From positions 1 to 19,835 of the forward strand of contig QMMS01000054.1 of assembly GCA_003647375.1 (NCBI GenBank): 19,835 nt of DNA. Direction: 5' to 3'. The DNA is from Deltaproteobacteria bacterium (lineage in GTDB: Bacteria; Desulfobacterota; Desulfobacteria; Desulfobacterales; B30-G6). The notes beneath the pieces are model-generated. The model did no database searches, was not told where the DNA came from, and worked only from the letters and a program-made list of their open reading frames with translations. Position numbers and translations under genes: made by a program. This document shows positions 7,093 through 14,560 of the stretch, piece after piece (position 1 is the stretch's first letter; the number at the start of each line of letters is the position of its first letter).

Positions 7093-7770
7093 TTAAAAAT
7101 TATAGCAGTCCTTGACTTCCCCCTGGTTTTTAGATGCTAAAAAGTCCGCAATCGTGCGATCATAAACCGCCGTATGTTCAAATGCTTTTTGTGCGAGTCG
7201 AAAGCGAAGATCCAGCGAAGTGAACCCGGTGTTTTTCTCCATATCAGCAATAACCATATCGTAATCCCCTGGATCCACGACCGATGCGACCCTGATAAAA
7301 TTTTTTGCCGAAGCCCTGATCATGCAAGGCCCACCGATATCGATATTTCCACGAGCCTGTTCAGGGGTCACGCCTTGCCTTGAAATGGTTTCCTTGAAGG
7401 GGTAGAGATTCACCACCACCATATCGATGGGCACACTGTTTGTCCTGGACAGATCTTTCTTGTGAGCGTCATTGTATGTCTCGGTCAGGAGCCCGAGGTA
7501 TATCTTGAAATCCAGTGTCTTCACAAGCCCGCCCTGGGTCTCGGGTTGGCCGGTATATTCGGACACCTGTTTCAAGCAGGCAGACGATTTGTCGCCAAGG
7601 ATCTCTTTGAGCCTCTGATAGGTTCCGCCGGTGGATAAAAACTGAATACCCGGATTGATTTGCATCAGCCGGGGAACAAACGTGTCCAGCCCCTGCTTGT
7701 CGGAAACGCTCAAAAGAACGTGATTGATTTTAACCGAGTCATCGATTTTTTCTACGATATTGATTCCCAT
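7093..7770 (-). CDS. purH: IMP cyclohydrolase (stand-alone PurH N-terminal domain)
   Basis: It closes FAICAR to IMP, the last step of purine synthesis. The 225 residues match the MGS-like cyclohydrolase domain of PurH: SVSDKQGLDTF (21-31), FLSTGGTYQRL (44-54), VVVNLYPFKET (118-128) and NIDIGGPCMIRASAKN (142-157). The domain is complete and ends a little beyond the usual boundary, so this is a split PurH and not a frameshift. The usual VKTLHPKIHGG stretch reads VKTLDFKIYLG (83-93): the lysine and threonine remain but the His-Pro and the second His are gone. GGAGGT 8 nt upstream fixes the ATG. The AICAR transformylase gene follows in the same direction. Confidence 0.9.
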   Translation of the reverse strand: MGINIVEKIDDSVKINHVLLSVSDKQGLDTFVPRLMQINPGIQFLSTGGTYQRLKEILGDKSSACLKQVSEYTGQPETQGGLVKTLDFKIYLGLLTETYNDAHKKDLSRTNSVPIDMVVVNLYPFKETISRQGVTPEQARGNIDIGGPCMIRASAKNFIRVASVVDPGDYDMVIADMEKNTGFTSLDLRFRLAQKAFEHTAVYDRTIADFLASKNQGEVKDCYNF

Positions 7771-7798
7771 AAATGGTTACCTCCCTATTTAGATGTTT

Positions 7799-7919
7799 AT
7801 TGAGTTCCTTGTGTTCGTTGCGTTTATTGTGTTGCCTTCAGCAAACGGTATATAGCTCTCAACACGACCCTGTTCCATCAACCCAATGAACTCAAGAAAC
7901 TCAACAAGCTCAATGAACG
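7799..7919. repeat. AACTCAA-type degenerate repeats in an inverted arrangement
   Basis: TTGAGTTCCTTGTGTTCGTT-like units (7799-7834) face complementary ACTCAAGAAACTCAACAAG-like units (7880-7919). The arrangement is an imperfect inverted repeat of short 7-9 base units in the leader of the IMP cyclohydrolase gene. A perfect 10-base direct duplication TATACCCTGC follows at 7924-7943. The remainder, 7944-7990, shows nothing recognisable. Confidence 0.55.
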
Positions 7920-7990
7920 CTATTATACCCTGCTATACCCTGCGGGCGTCATTCATTACTGCTTTCTGCTGGTGGCCCTTGGTCTGGACT

Positions 7991-8020
7991 TTACCTAACA
8001 CCTAAAACTTAAAACTCAAC
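7991..8020. repeat. CCTAAAACTTAAAA-type degenerate repeat
   Basis: ACCTAACACC, TAAAACTT and AAAACTCAAC follow each other here, of the same type as 3278-3309. A related run, TTAAAACCTAAAACCC, lies at 8257-8272 on the other side of palindromic element 3, so the element is bracketed by this repeat type. Confidence 0.5.
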
Positions 8021-8259
8021 TTTCGGGTTTCATGTTTTAGGAGCGAAATGGGTGATCCGATGGCGATTTTCGCTGTTTGAGCCAATTAGGGATCTTTACA
8101 TCAGCGCCAACAATGAAGATCCAATATGGAAAAAAGTCATCTAATGGCCAAATCCATTTAACTATATGGCCGGCGCTGATGTTAAGAACCCTTGCGGCGA
8201 GTTCGAACAGCGCCAGCGGATTATTCATTTCGCGGTAGCTGAATCCAGAAAGTTGAGTT
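8013..8259. repeat. 247-bp imperfect palindromic element (element 3)
   Basis: The left arm (8013-8108) and the reverse complement of the right arm (8172-8259) align with small gaps. Both begin AACTCAACTTTC, both contain GCGAAATG, and both end ACATCAGCGCC; the loop is about 63 nt. It starts 13 nt past the stop of the HD-domain gene. The minus strand holds a 63-codon frame across the element, judged to be a by-product of the palindrome. The plus arm contains ATGGGTGATCC then GATG, which also occurs in element 1 at 1387-1402 with one extra base. No transposase was found. Confidence 0.75.
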
Positions 8260-8272
8260 AAAACCTAAAACC

Positions 8273-8944
8273 CTATTTTTCTCCCTCATACTCGGATAAA
8301 AATCGATCAAAAAAAGAGACCATATAAGTGTCCCGATCCGTTGCCAGACGTTTACCTTCATTCGTCAGGATTCGATCCTTGATCTTCGACAGCTTCACCC
8401 GATACTCGCGATAAGCGGTATCTTCCTTCGAGTAGGGTTGGGTATCATCAATATTCGCATGCGAATTGTGAAGCCGGGCCCCCACCTCACCGGCAAAAAG
8501 AAATGCCCTGCCGATACCCACCGCACCGATGGCATCCAGTTTGTCTGCATCAAAAAGAACCCGTGCTTCGATTGTTCTGGGAGTGCCACTCCCCCGAAAG
8601 CGGTGCGATCGTATACAATGCAAAATGTTTTGTTTTCTTTCTTCAGACAGAGGAAGTGGCCGAATCAGCGGTTCAGCAAGTTCAGCTCCCTTTTCTGCAT
8701 GGCAGATTCTGCCGTTGGACGCATCCTGATAGCACCTGCCGATATCGTGGAGACATGCTGCAATGAGCAGCACATCCATATCCGCCCTTTCTGCGTCGCC
8801 GATTCGCCGGCACAGACGAAACACCCTGAGGGTATGTTCCCAGTCATGGCTCCCTTTGGCGGCAGCAAACATTCTTTCGGCAAGAATCTTTATTTTTTCC
8901 ACAGAAGATGGACTTTTCGCCATTCCGGGGGCCCTGTTTGGCAC
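8273..8944 (-). CDS. HD-domain metal-dependent phosphohydrolase
   Basis: The 223-residue protein carries the HD-superfamily motif: His33 and His37 in GSHDWEHTLRV, the His66-Asp67 pair in ACLHDIGR, and Asp132/Asp134 in LFDADKLDAIG. Relatives of this size include E. coli YedJ; they are predicted to hydrolyse phosphate esters of nucleotides or signalling molecules with bound metal, but the substrate here is unknown. I choose the GTG at 8944 because AAGGAG lies 9 nt upstream. The next in-frame ATG is 8923 and has a poorer site. The frame stays open to 9172, but that extension runs into palindromic element 4 and does not look like protein. No signal peptide or membrane segment is seen. Confidence 0.85.
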   Translation of the reverse strand: MPNRAPGMAKSPSSVEKIKILAERMFAAAKGSHDWEHTLRVFRLCRRIGDAERADMDVLLIAACLHDIGRCYQDASNGRICHAEKGAELAEPLIRPLPLSEERKQNILHCIRSHRFRGSGTPRTIEARVLFDADKLDAIGAVGIGRAFLFAGEVGARLHNSHANIDDTQPYSKEDTAYREYRVKLSKIKDRILTNEGKRLATDRDTYMVSFFDRFLSEYEGEK

Positions 8945-9024
8945 TGAGCGAGGCTCCTTTGTATTGCCTAATTTGAAACGAGAGAGCAACACAGAGATTG
9001 GGATAAAAGACATTTTTGAGATAG

Positions 9025-9054
9025 GTTCTATCAACCATGAGGAATCATTGTCAA
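9025..9054 (-). promoter_or_regulatory. Candidate promoter P1 for the HD-domain gene
   Basis: A perfect TTGACA (9054-9049) is followed after 18 nt by TAGAAC (9030-9025), about 80 nt upstream of the GTG start. Consensus-based inference. Confidence 0.35.
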
Positions 9055-9082
9055 GCCACAAGAAACCTAGGCGATACCCATT

Positions 9083-9112
9083 TTCATATGAAGACTCTAT
9101 AACATTTGTCAA
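9083..9112 (-). promoter_or_regulatory. Candidate promoter P2 for the HD-domain gene
   Basis: A second perfect TTGACA (9112-9107) is followed after 18 nt by TATGAA (9088-9083). It starts just inside the border of palindromic element 4. Either or both of P1 and P2 may be used; their presence supports the region 8945-9135 being a leader rather than coding. Confidence 0.35.
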
Positions 9113-9135
9113 AATAACGTCCCAGTTGCACCGTA

Positions 9136-9328
9136 AAGGGGTTTCCATATTTTTTTCAAATGGACCTATCAAACGAAGCCTTGTCTTGTGCCCGCCTGAT
9201 TGATGATGAAATACGGTCGAATGTTAGTAACATAAGGCCGCAGAAACATCATCAATCCGGCAGGGCACTACGCTAGTGATGCAGATGGATCATGATATGT
9301 CCATTTGAAAAAAATATGGAAACCCCTT
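9136..9328. repeat. 193-bp palindromic element with perfect 30-bp terminal inverted repeats (element 4)
   Basis: Bases 9136-9165 and 9299-9328 are exact inverted repeats over 30 bases (AAGGGGTTTCCATATTTTTT at the start). A second inverted pair inside (GTGCCC..GCC.GATTGATGATG) differs by only an indel and a mismatch. The centre is the palindrome ATGTTA-G-TAACAT. It lies between the divergent HD gene and mraZ. The perfect ends suggest recent insertion or active maintenance. No transposase or obvious target duplication is seen. The following stretch 9329-9514 is AT-rich and has no gene. Confidence 0.85.
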
Positions 9329-9423
9329 GAGCCGATAGCTTATTCGAAACATGTTTATGACAACCCCAAAAACCGTTCCTACTGGTCCCATGGAAGTGAA
9401 GCATGAACGTATTCTGATTATCT

Positions 9424-9437
9424 CCACAATTCACCAC
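9424..9437 (-). promoter_or_regulatory. Possible second, inverted MraZ-type site
   Basis: On the minus strand GTGG occurs twice with a 10-base period (9437-9434 and 9427-9424), the same spacing as the box before mraZ. The surrounding 9428-9447 is also an imperfect inverted copy of 9566-9582 (GATATTRTTGGTG...AATT). Speculative. Confidence 0.3.
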
Positions 9438-9514
9438 CAACAATATCTATTGATTTTTTATATTAACACTCGTAAATTATTATAAATAATATATTTATAT
9501 CTTTCATTTTTTAC

Positions 9515-9543
9515 TTGACTTTCTACCGATAATGTACTTTTAT
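9515..9543 (+). promoter_or_regulatory. Candidate promoter of the dcw cluster
   Basis: TTGACT (9515-9520), 17 nt, then TTTTAT (9538-9543), placing the start of transcription near 9550, on top of the GTGG repeats. An alternative -10, GATAAT at 9528-9533, lacks a good -35. Confidence 0.45.
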
Positions 9544-9549
9544 GCACCA

Positions 9550-9577
9550 AAAGTGGATCAAAGTGGATATTATTGGT
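9550..9577 (+). promoter_or_regulatory. MraZ box
   Basis: AAAGTGGAT occurs at 9550-9558 and again at 9560-9568, followed by TTGGT in the same phase, so TGG recurs exactly every 10 bp three times before the mraZ start at 9583. MraZ is known to bind TGG-rich repeats of 10-bp period in front of its own gene and repress the dcw operon; the match in place and spacing supports autoregulation here. Confidence 0.75.
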
Positions 9578-9582
9578 GAATT

Positions 9583-10029
9583 ATGTATCGCGGCAGTTCT
9601 TTTCATACCATCGATGTCAAGGGGCGTATCATTATCCCTAAGCGCTTTCGGGATGTCATCTCCCACCGGGACGGACACCGCTTAATGGTGTCCCGGATGG
9701 ACAGGAGTCTGGTGGTCTATGCCTTGAGGGAATGGGAAAAAATCGAATCAAAAATTCTTTCCCTGGCCGAAAAAAACGATAACATGCGCCGGTTCAGAAG
9801 GGTCTTTATCGGGGGTGCGTTCGAGTGTGTCTGGGACAAACAGGATCGTATTCTTGTTCCGCCAACACTGAGAGGATATGCCGGCCTTGACAAAGAAATC
9901 GTTCTGGTGGGCGTCCTGGATCATTTTGAGATATGGTCTCGGGAAAACTGGGACAAGGAGAATGCGACCATGGAAAAAGACATGAAAAAAGAGGAGGTTC
10001 GAAACGAAATTGCCAAATTAGGAATTTGA
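9583..10029 (+). CDS. mraZ: Transcriptional regulator MraZ
   Basis: MraZ is a ring-forming DNA-binding protein of the AbrB/SpoVT fold that controls the division and cell wall cluster. The 148 residues contain the two expected D-x3-R repeats: DVKGRIIIPKRFR (11-23) and DKQDRILVPPTLR (85-97). The length is typical. It is the first gene of the dcw cluster and is preceded by its own repeat operator. The ribosome binding site is weak (GGTGA a few bases before the ATG) and overlaps the third operator repeat, so binding there could also affect initiation. Confidence 0.95.
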   Translation: MYRGSSFHTIDVKGRIIIPKRFRDVISHRDGHRLMVSRMDRSLVVYALREWEKIESKILSLAEKNDNMRRFRRVFIGGAFECVWDKQDRILVPPTLRGYAGLDKEIVLVGVLDHFEIWSRENWDKENATMEKDMKKEEVRNEIAKLGI

Positions 10030-10033
10030 TCTC

Positions 10034-10972
10034 ATGCCCTATCGACATATTCCAGTGATGTTATCAGAAGTTGTTGATTATCTGAATTGCCAACCGGGCA
10101 AAACATATTTAGACGGCACAATCGGTGGCACCGGTCATACATCGGCAATCCTGAATAGAATTCATCCTGGTGGCTGTCTCATCGGCATCGATCAAGACCT
10201 GGATGCAATCGAAAATGCCAAAACCGTGTTGCAACATACCAAAGCCGCAACGCACCTCTTTCATGGAAACTATTCCCAATTCCCCGAATTTCTAGCGCAG
10301 TTGAATATCCCGGCAGTCGACGGCATGCTGCTCGACCTGGGCGTCTCCCTTCACCAACTGGAATCAAGCGGGAGGGGATTCAGCTTTAGACGTGAAGAAC
10401 CCCTCGACATGCGCATGGATACACGATCAGGTACTCGTGCAGAAGTGTTGGTGAACTCGTTGGACGAAAAAAAACTCGCCCATCTCTTTAAAACATATGG
10501 AGAAGAACGCTGGGCCAAACATATTGCCGGACGGATAGGAATCGCCCGACAGAAAGCAGCTATCCGTTCCAGCCTTCAACTGGCGAATATTGTTTCCGAA
10601 GCTATCCCAAGAGCCAAATGGAAACCCGGGCGTCATCCAGCCACACGCGTTTTCATGGCGCTGAGAATAGCTGTAAACCATGAGCTGGACCGACTGACAC
10701 AGTTCATGGAGACTTTTGCTGATTATCTCAAACCCGGCGGGCGTGTCTGCATCCTGACGTTTCATTCTCTTGAGGACAGAATCGTCAAGCACGGCTTCAA
10801 AGCCCTGGCAAAGGCCTGTACGTGTCCGCCTGATTTTCCAAGGTGCGTCTGCCAAAAAGAATGCCAGGTCCGCATTCTGGTAAAAAAGGGATTGCGACCG
10901 ACCCCGGAAGAAATCTCGACCAATCCCATGGCAAGAAGTACTACATTACGGGTCGCGGAAAAATTATCATGA
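10034..10972 (+). CDS. rsmH: 16S rRNA m4C1402 methyltransferase RsmH
   Basis: RsmH (MraW) methylates N4 of C1402 in 16S rRNA using S-adenosylmethionine. The 312-residue protein has the normal length, with HIPVML near the start, the SAM-binding GTIGGTGHTSAIL (28-40), LLDLGVS, the GRGFSFR-EEPLDMRMD block, and the C-terminal NPMARSTTLRVAEK. The start lies 4 nt after the mraZ stop with AGGA about 11 nt upstream. It is coupled to ftsL by an ATGA overlap. Confidence 0.97.
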   Translation: MPYRHIPVMLSEVVDYLNCQPGKTYLDGTIGGTGHTSAILNRIHPGGCLIGIDQDLDAIENAKTVLQHTKAATHLFHGNYSQFPEFLAQLNIPAVDGMLLDLGVSLHQLESSGRGFSFRREEPLDMRMDTRSGTRAEVLVNSLDEKKLAHLFKTYGEERWAKHIAGRIGIARQKAAIRSSLQLANIVSEAIPRAKWKPGRHPATRVFMALRIAVNHELDRLTQFMETFADYLKPGGRVCILTFHSLEDRIVKHGFKALAKACTCPPDFPRCVCQKECQVRILVKKGLRPTPEEISTNPMARSTTLRVAEKLS

Positions 10973-11256
10973 CAAACACACGAACACGCAGATTCAAGAC
11001 AACGGGTATGTGGATGGTCATGATGTTTATTTTTATCGTAGAACTTCTTTTCTATACCTGGTGCCGGGTTCAAAACGTACAGCATGGATATGAAATTTCC
11101 AAAGAAGCCCGCAACCAGAAACAATTGATAGCGTATCAAAACAGCCTTAAAATAGAGCTTGCGCGCTTGAAATCTCCAGACCGCATCGCTCAAATCGCAA
11201 AACAACAGCTGGGCCTGATCATGCCCACGACTGAAAAAACGATCCTGATACCATGA
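10969..11256 (+). CDS. ftsL: Cell division protein FtsL
   Basis: This small protein of 95 residues has a short basic cytoplasmic start, one membrane segment (about 13-31, WMVMMFIFIVELLFYTW) and a periplasmic helical stretch (36-70) suited to a coiled coil, ending in a SPDRIAQIAKQQLGL segment typical of FtsL/DivIC-type proteins. FtsL joins FtsB and FtsQ at the septum and activates FtsW-FtsI. Sequence identity in this family is low, so size, topology and place between rsmH and ftsI carry the call. The frame is open 42 codons further upstream inside rsmH, but the ATG in the ATGA overlap with rsmH is the natural start. Confidence 0.88.
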   Translation: MTNTRTRRFKTTGMWMVMMFIFIVELLFYTWCRVQNVQHGYEISKEARNQKQLIAYQNSLKIELARLKSPDRIAQIAKQQLGLIMPTTEKTILIP

Positions 11257-13004
11257 AAAAGCCCCCGAAAAACTACATCAAGCTGCGCATTGCCTTCATG
11301 GGCGTCTGTTTTTTTCTATTGATCTCGGTCATCTGTGCAAAGGCTGTCTATCTGCAGGTTTTCTGCGGGTCATGGTTATCAGAAAAGGCGGCAAAACAAT
11401 ACGAGAAATCGTTTGTTCAGAAAGGAAAGCGGGGAACCATCTACGACCGGGGCGGAAACGAGTTGGCCGTCAGCATTGAAGGGACATCCATCGCCGCCTA
11501 CCTGAACCAGATCGAGGACAAGCCATCGGCATCCAAGGCGCTTGCCGGTATACTCCGAAAAGACAGGCGAAAATTACTGGAGAAATTTCAGGCCAGGCAG
11601 GGATTTGTCTGGGTAAAACGTCAGGCCACCCCCAAAGAAGTCAGCGCCATCAAGACCCTCGGTCTTAAAGGCATCGGTTTCATTCCTGAATACGACCGCT
11701 TTTATCCCAATAAATCGGTTGCAGCACAGGTGATTGGATTTACGGGTATCGATGGTAACGGCCTCGAAGGTGCCGAATACTATTATGACCAGGTTTTGAG
11801 TGGAACGGAAGAAAAATTCACCGTGCTGAAAGATGCACTGGGACGAGGATTCGCAAAAGATCAGGATGTGGAAGATCCTGTATACAATTCGATTCACGGC
11901 GGTAAAAATATCATCCTGACCATAGACCGTAATATTCAATACATAACCCAGACCGCTCTGAAAGCATCGGTAAAGGAATTTTCTGCTAAATCCGGCATGG
12001 CCGTCGTCATGGATCCCAGAACAGGAGAGGTTTTAGCCTTATCTCACTATCCATCCTTCAATCCAAATGTATTTAAACAATACCCACGCCATCTGTGGCG
12101 TAACCGTGCCCTGACCGATCCCTTCGAACCCGGCTCCACCATGAAAATTTTCTCCGCGGCAGCTGCCTTGTCATCGGGGATCATCAGCCCCAGCACTATT
12201 TTCTACTGTGAAAACGGTGCCTACAAGATCGGAGCGAACACCATCCACGACACACATCCCAGGGGATGGCTCTCACTGCAGCAGATTGTTAAATATTCGA
12301 GCAATATCGGGATTGCCAAGGTTGTCGAAATGGTAGGTCCTGAAACCCTGTATACCACCTTGAAAAAATTCGGCTTCGGAAGCAAGACCGGTCTCGATTC
12401 CCCGGGGGAAACCGCTGGAATCCTGACATCCAGTAATCGATGGTCCAAAATCGATAGCAGCGCCATCGCATTCGGCCAGGGAGTATCGACTTCGGCCATG
12501 CAACTGGTTTCAGCGGCTGCCGCCATCGCAAACGGCGGCCTGCTCATGAAGCCTTTTATCGTCCAGTCGATCACCAACGAGAATGGTCGCATCTTAAAAC
12601 GGACAGCGCCCGAAATCATCGGCCGCGCCACATCTCCCGAAGTGGCATCCACCGTCAAACGAATCATGCAAACCGTCGTAACGGAAGGCGGTACCGGTAC
12701 CAGCGCCTTCCTCGACGGTTATACAGTTTGCGGCAAAACCGGCACCGCCCAGAAAACAGACGAAAGCGGCACATACGCCCGGGACAAATACATCTCATCG
12801 TTTTTAGGATTTGCGCCTGCGGACAACCCCAGGCTCGTGATTCTGGTAGTTATCGATGAGCCCGTCGACGCCCATTACGGCGGCACGGTGGCAGCCCCGG
12901 CATTTCAAAACATTGCCCATGAAACATTACAACACCTGAATGTCCCGCCGGAAACCAAAAAGGGTGTCATCAAGGCCGCCATGATCACAGGGGTCAGCGG
13001 TTGA
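11253..13004 (+). CDS. ftsI: Septal peptidoglycan transpeptidase FtsI (PBP3)
   Basis: FtsI cross-links septal peptidoglycan in the periplasm. The 583-residue protein has an N-terminal membrane anchor (about 10-33), a dimerisation/pedestal region starting at RGTIYDRGG, and the transpeptidase domain with all three active-site motifs: Ser295-x-x-Lys298 (STMK), Ser349-Ser350-Asn351, and Lys495-Thr-Gly-Thr. There is no C-terminal PASTA extension. The ATG overlaps the ftsL stop as ATGA, and its stop overlaps the murE start as TTGA. Confidence 0.95.
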   Translation: MKKPPKNYIKLRIAFMGVCFFLLISVICAKAVYLQVFCGSWLSEKAAKQYEKSFVQKGKRGTIYDRGGNELAVSIEGTSIAAYLNQIEDKPSASKALAGILRKDRRKLLEKFQARQGFVWVKRQATPKEVSAIKTLGLKGIGFIPEYDRFYPNKSVAAQVIGFTGIDGNGLEGAEYYYDQVLSGTEEKFTVLKDALGRGFAKDQDVEDPVYNSIHGGKNIILTIDRNIQYITQTALKASVKEFSAKSGMAVVMDPRTGEVLALSHYPSFNPNVFKQYPRHLWRNRALTDPFEPGSTMKIFSAAAALSSGIISPSTIFYCENGAYKIGANTIHDTHPRGWLSLQQIVKYSSNIGIAKVVEMVGPETLYTTLKKFGFGSKTGLDSPGETAGILTSSNRWSKIDSSAIAFGQGVSTSAMQLVSAAAAIANGGLLMKPFIVQSITNENGRILKRTAPEIIGRATSPEVASTVKRIMQTVVTEGGTGTSAFLDGYTVCGKTGTAQKTDESGTYARDKYISSFLGFAPADNPRLVILVVIDEPVDAHYGGTVAAPAFQNIAHETLQHLNVPPETKKGVIKAAMITGVSG

Positions 13005-14560
13005 AACTAAGAGATTTACATACGGCCATTCATGAGGCCGGAATCAAGGGGCCCAAGGCCAAACATAATGACAACAGCACACCCAATCAGGAGATCGAGG
13101 TGACATCCCTTCATTACAACACTCGCAATGTAATGCCCGGAGGTCTTTTCGTTGCCATCCAGGGGTTTTCAACCGACGGTCACCGCTACATTCAGGATGC
13201 CGTTAAAAAGGGAGCGGTGGCGGTGGTCTCACAAAAACCGTCTGCAGCCCCCATACCCGTTTTTCAGGTGTCTGACTCAAGAAAGGCCCTGGCTGTTCTG
13301 GCCGATCACTTTTTTGGAAACCCGAGCAGGCGCTTGACCATTATCGGCATCACGGGAACCAACGGAAAAACAACCACTGCCTATCTCATCGAAAATATTC
13401 TTCTTGCGGCGGGTTTCCACGTGGGTGTCATTGGAACCGTCAATTACCGCTACAAGGGGAAAATATTTGAAAACCCCGTGACAACACCGGAGTCCCTGGA
13501 TCTCCAGCAGATTCTCGCAGAAATGATAACGGAGGGTGTCACCCACGTCGTCCTGGAAGTGTCTTCCCATGCCATCGACCTGTCAAGGATCGAGGGCTGC
13601 CGGTTAGACATCGGTGTGTTTACGAATCTCACCCAGGACCACCTGGATTACCATGGTAACATGGATCGATACTGGGCATGTAAAAAAAGACTTTTTACCG
13701 AATATCTGGGGGTCGAAAAAGAGGCTTTAGCGGTTATCAATACGGACAATCCGCATGGTTTGGAGCTTGTATCTAACCTAACCTACCCCTGTATCACAAC
13801 GGGCCGCTCATCCGGCAGCATGGTCCGTTCCGAATCAATGACCATCGATTTCGACGGTATCCGGGGCACTATCGCAACGCCCCAGGGTCCTGTTCATTTT
13901 AATTCATCCCTCGTGGGCAAACACAACCTTGAAAACATTCTGAGTGCCACTGGTGTGGGATCAGCACTTGCCCTGCCATCCAAAATAATACAGACCGGCA
14001 TCGACCGGACACGGTCGGTACCGGGGCGGCTTGAGCGCGTTCCCGGAAGCCCGGGCCAACCGGTCTATGTCGACTACGCCCATACACCGGATGCCCTTGA
14101 AAATGTGCTCAAAGCTCTTAAGCGACTGGCACCTGAACGTATCATCTGTATTTTTGGCTGCGGGGGAAACAGAGACAAAGCTAAAAGACCGCTGATGGGA
14201 CAAATCGCAGCGGCATCCTCGGATCTAACCATTGTCACTTCCGACAACCCGAGATCCGAAAAACCCGGGGACATCATCGATCAGATTCTGCCGGGCATTC
14301 GACGTATCTGTCAAAACGAGTACACCGTCAGAGAACTGAACCACGGTTTTACTCACAAGGGATACTGTCGGGAACCTGACCGGAAGCGTGCTATTCAGAC
14401 AGGTATCCGTGCGGCAAAACCCGGCGATATGGTTCTCATCGCCGGCAAAGGCCATGAAACGTATCAGATTATCGGTGATACATCCAACCCCTTTGACGAC
14501 CGGGCTGTGGCACAGTCCATGTTGTCCACCTTACAAACGGAGGTCGATTACCAGCGGTGA
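13001..14560 (+). CDS. murE: UDP-MurNAc-tripeptide synthetase MurE (meso-diaminopimelate adding)
   Basis: MurE adds the third residue to UDP-MurNAc-L-Ala-D-Glu in the cytosol. The 519-residue protein shows the ATP loop GTNGKTTT (119-126, Lys123), EVSSHAIDLSR, DYAHTPDALENVL, FGCGGNRDKAKRPLM and AGKGHETYQ. DNPR at 415-418 is the signature for meso-diaminopimelate rather than lysine. The start is TTG in the TTGA overlap with ftsI, with AGGGG about 7 nt upstream; it gives the usual MKLRDL-type beginning. A short insert-like region around residues 440-465 (NEYTVRELNHGF...CREPDRK) is a bit divergent but typical in position. Confidence 0.95.
   Translation: MKLRDLHTAIHEAGIKGPKAKHNDNSTPNQEIEVTSLHYNTRNVMPGGLFVAIQGFSTDGHRYIQDAVKKGAVAVVSQKPSAAPIPVFQVSDSRKALAVLADHFFGNPSRRLTIIGITGTNGKTTTAYLIENILLAAGFHVGVIGTVNYRYKGKIFENPVTTPESLDLQQILAEMITEGVTHVVLEVSSHAIDLSRIEGCRLDIGVFTNLTQDHLDYHGNMDRYWACKKRLFTEYLGVEKEALAVINTDNPHGLELVSNLTYPCITTGRSSGSMVRSESMTIDFDGIRGTIATPQGPVHFNSSLVGKHNLENILSATGVGSALALPSKIIQTGIDRTRSVPGRLERVPGSPGQPVYVDYAHTPDALENVLKALKRLAPERIICIFGCGGNRDKAKRPLMGQIAAASSDLTIVTSDNPRSEKPGDIIDQILPGIRRICQNEYTVRELNHGFTHKGYCREPDRKRAIQTGIRAAKPGDMVLIAGKGHETYQIIGDTSNPFDDRAVAQSMLSTLQTEVDYQR

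Noticed and set aside
8037..8228. 63-codon minus-strand frame across palindromic element 3
   Set aside because: It lies wholly inside the palindrome and no family was recognised; its reading frame follows from the arm sequence. Kept only as part of the element's description.
8945..9172. N-terminal extension of the HD-domain protein to a TTG at 9172
   Set aside because: The extension enters palindromic element 4, contains two promoter-like TTGACA motifs and lacks a ribosome site at its start, while AAGGAG precedes the GTG at 8944.
8013..9328. Palindromes as integron attC sites
   Set aside because: No integrase, no cassette layout and no matching RYYYAAC/GTTRRRY boxes at the arm ends.
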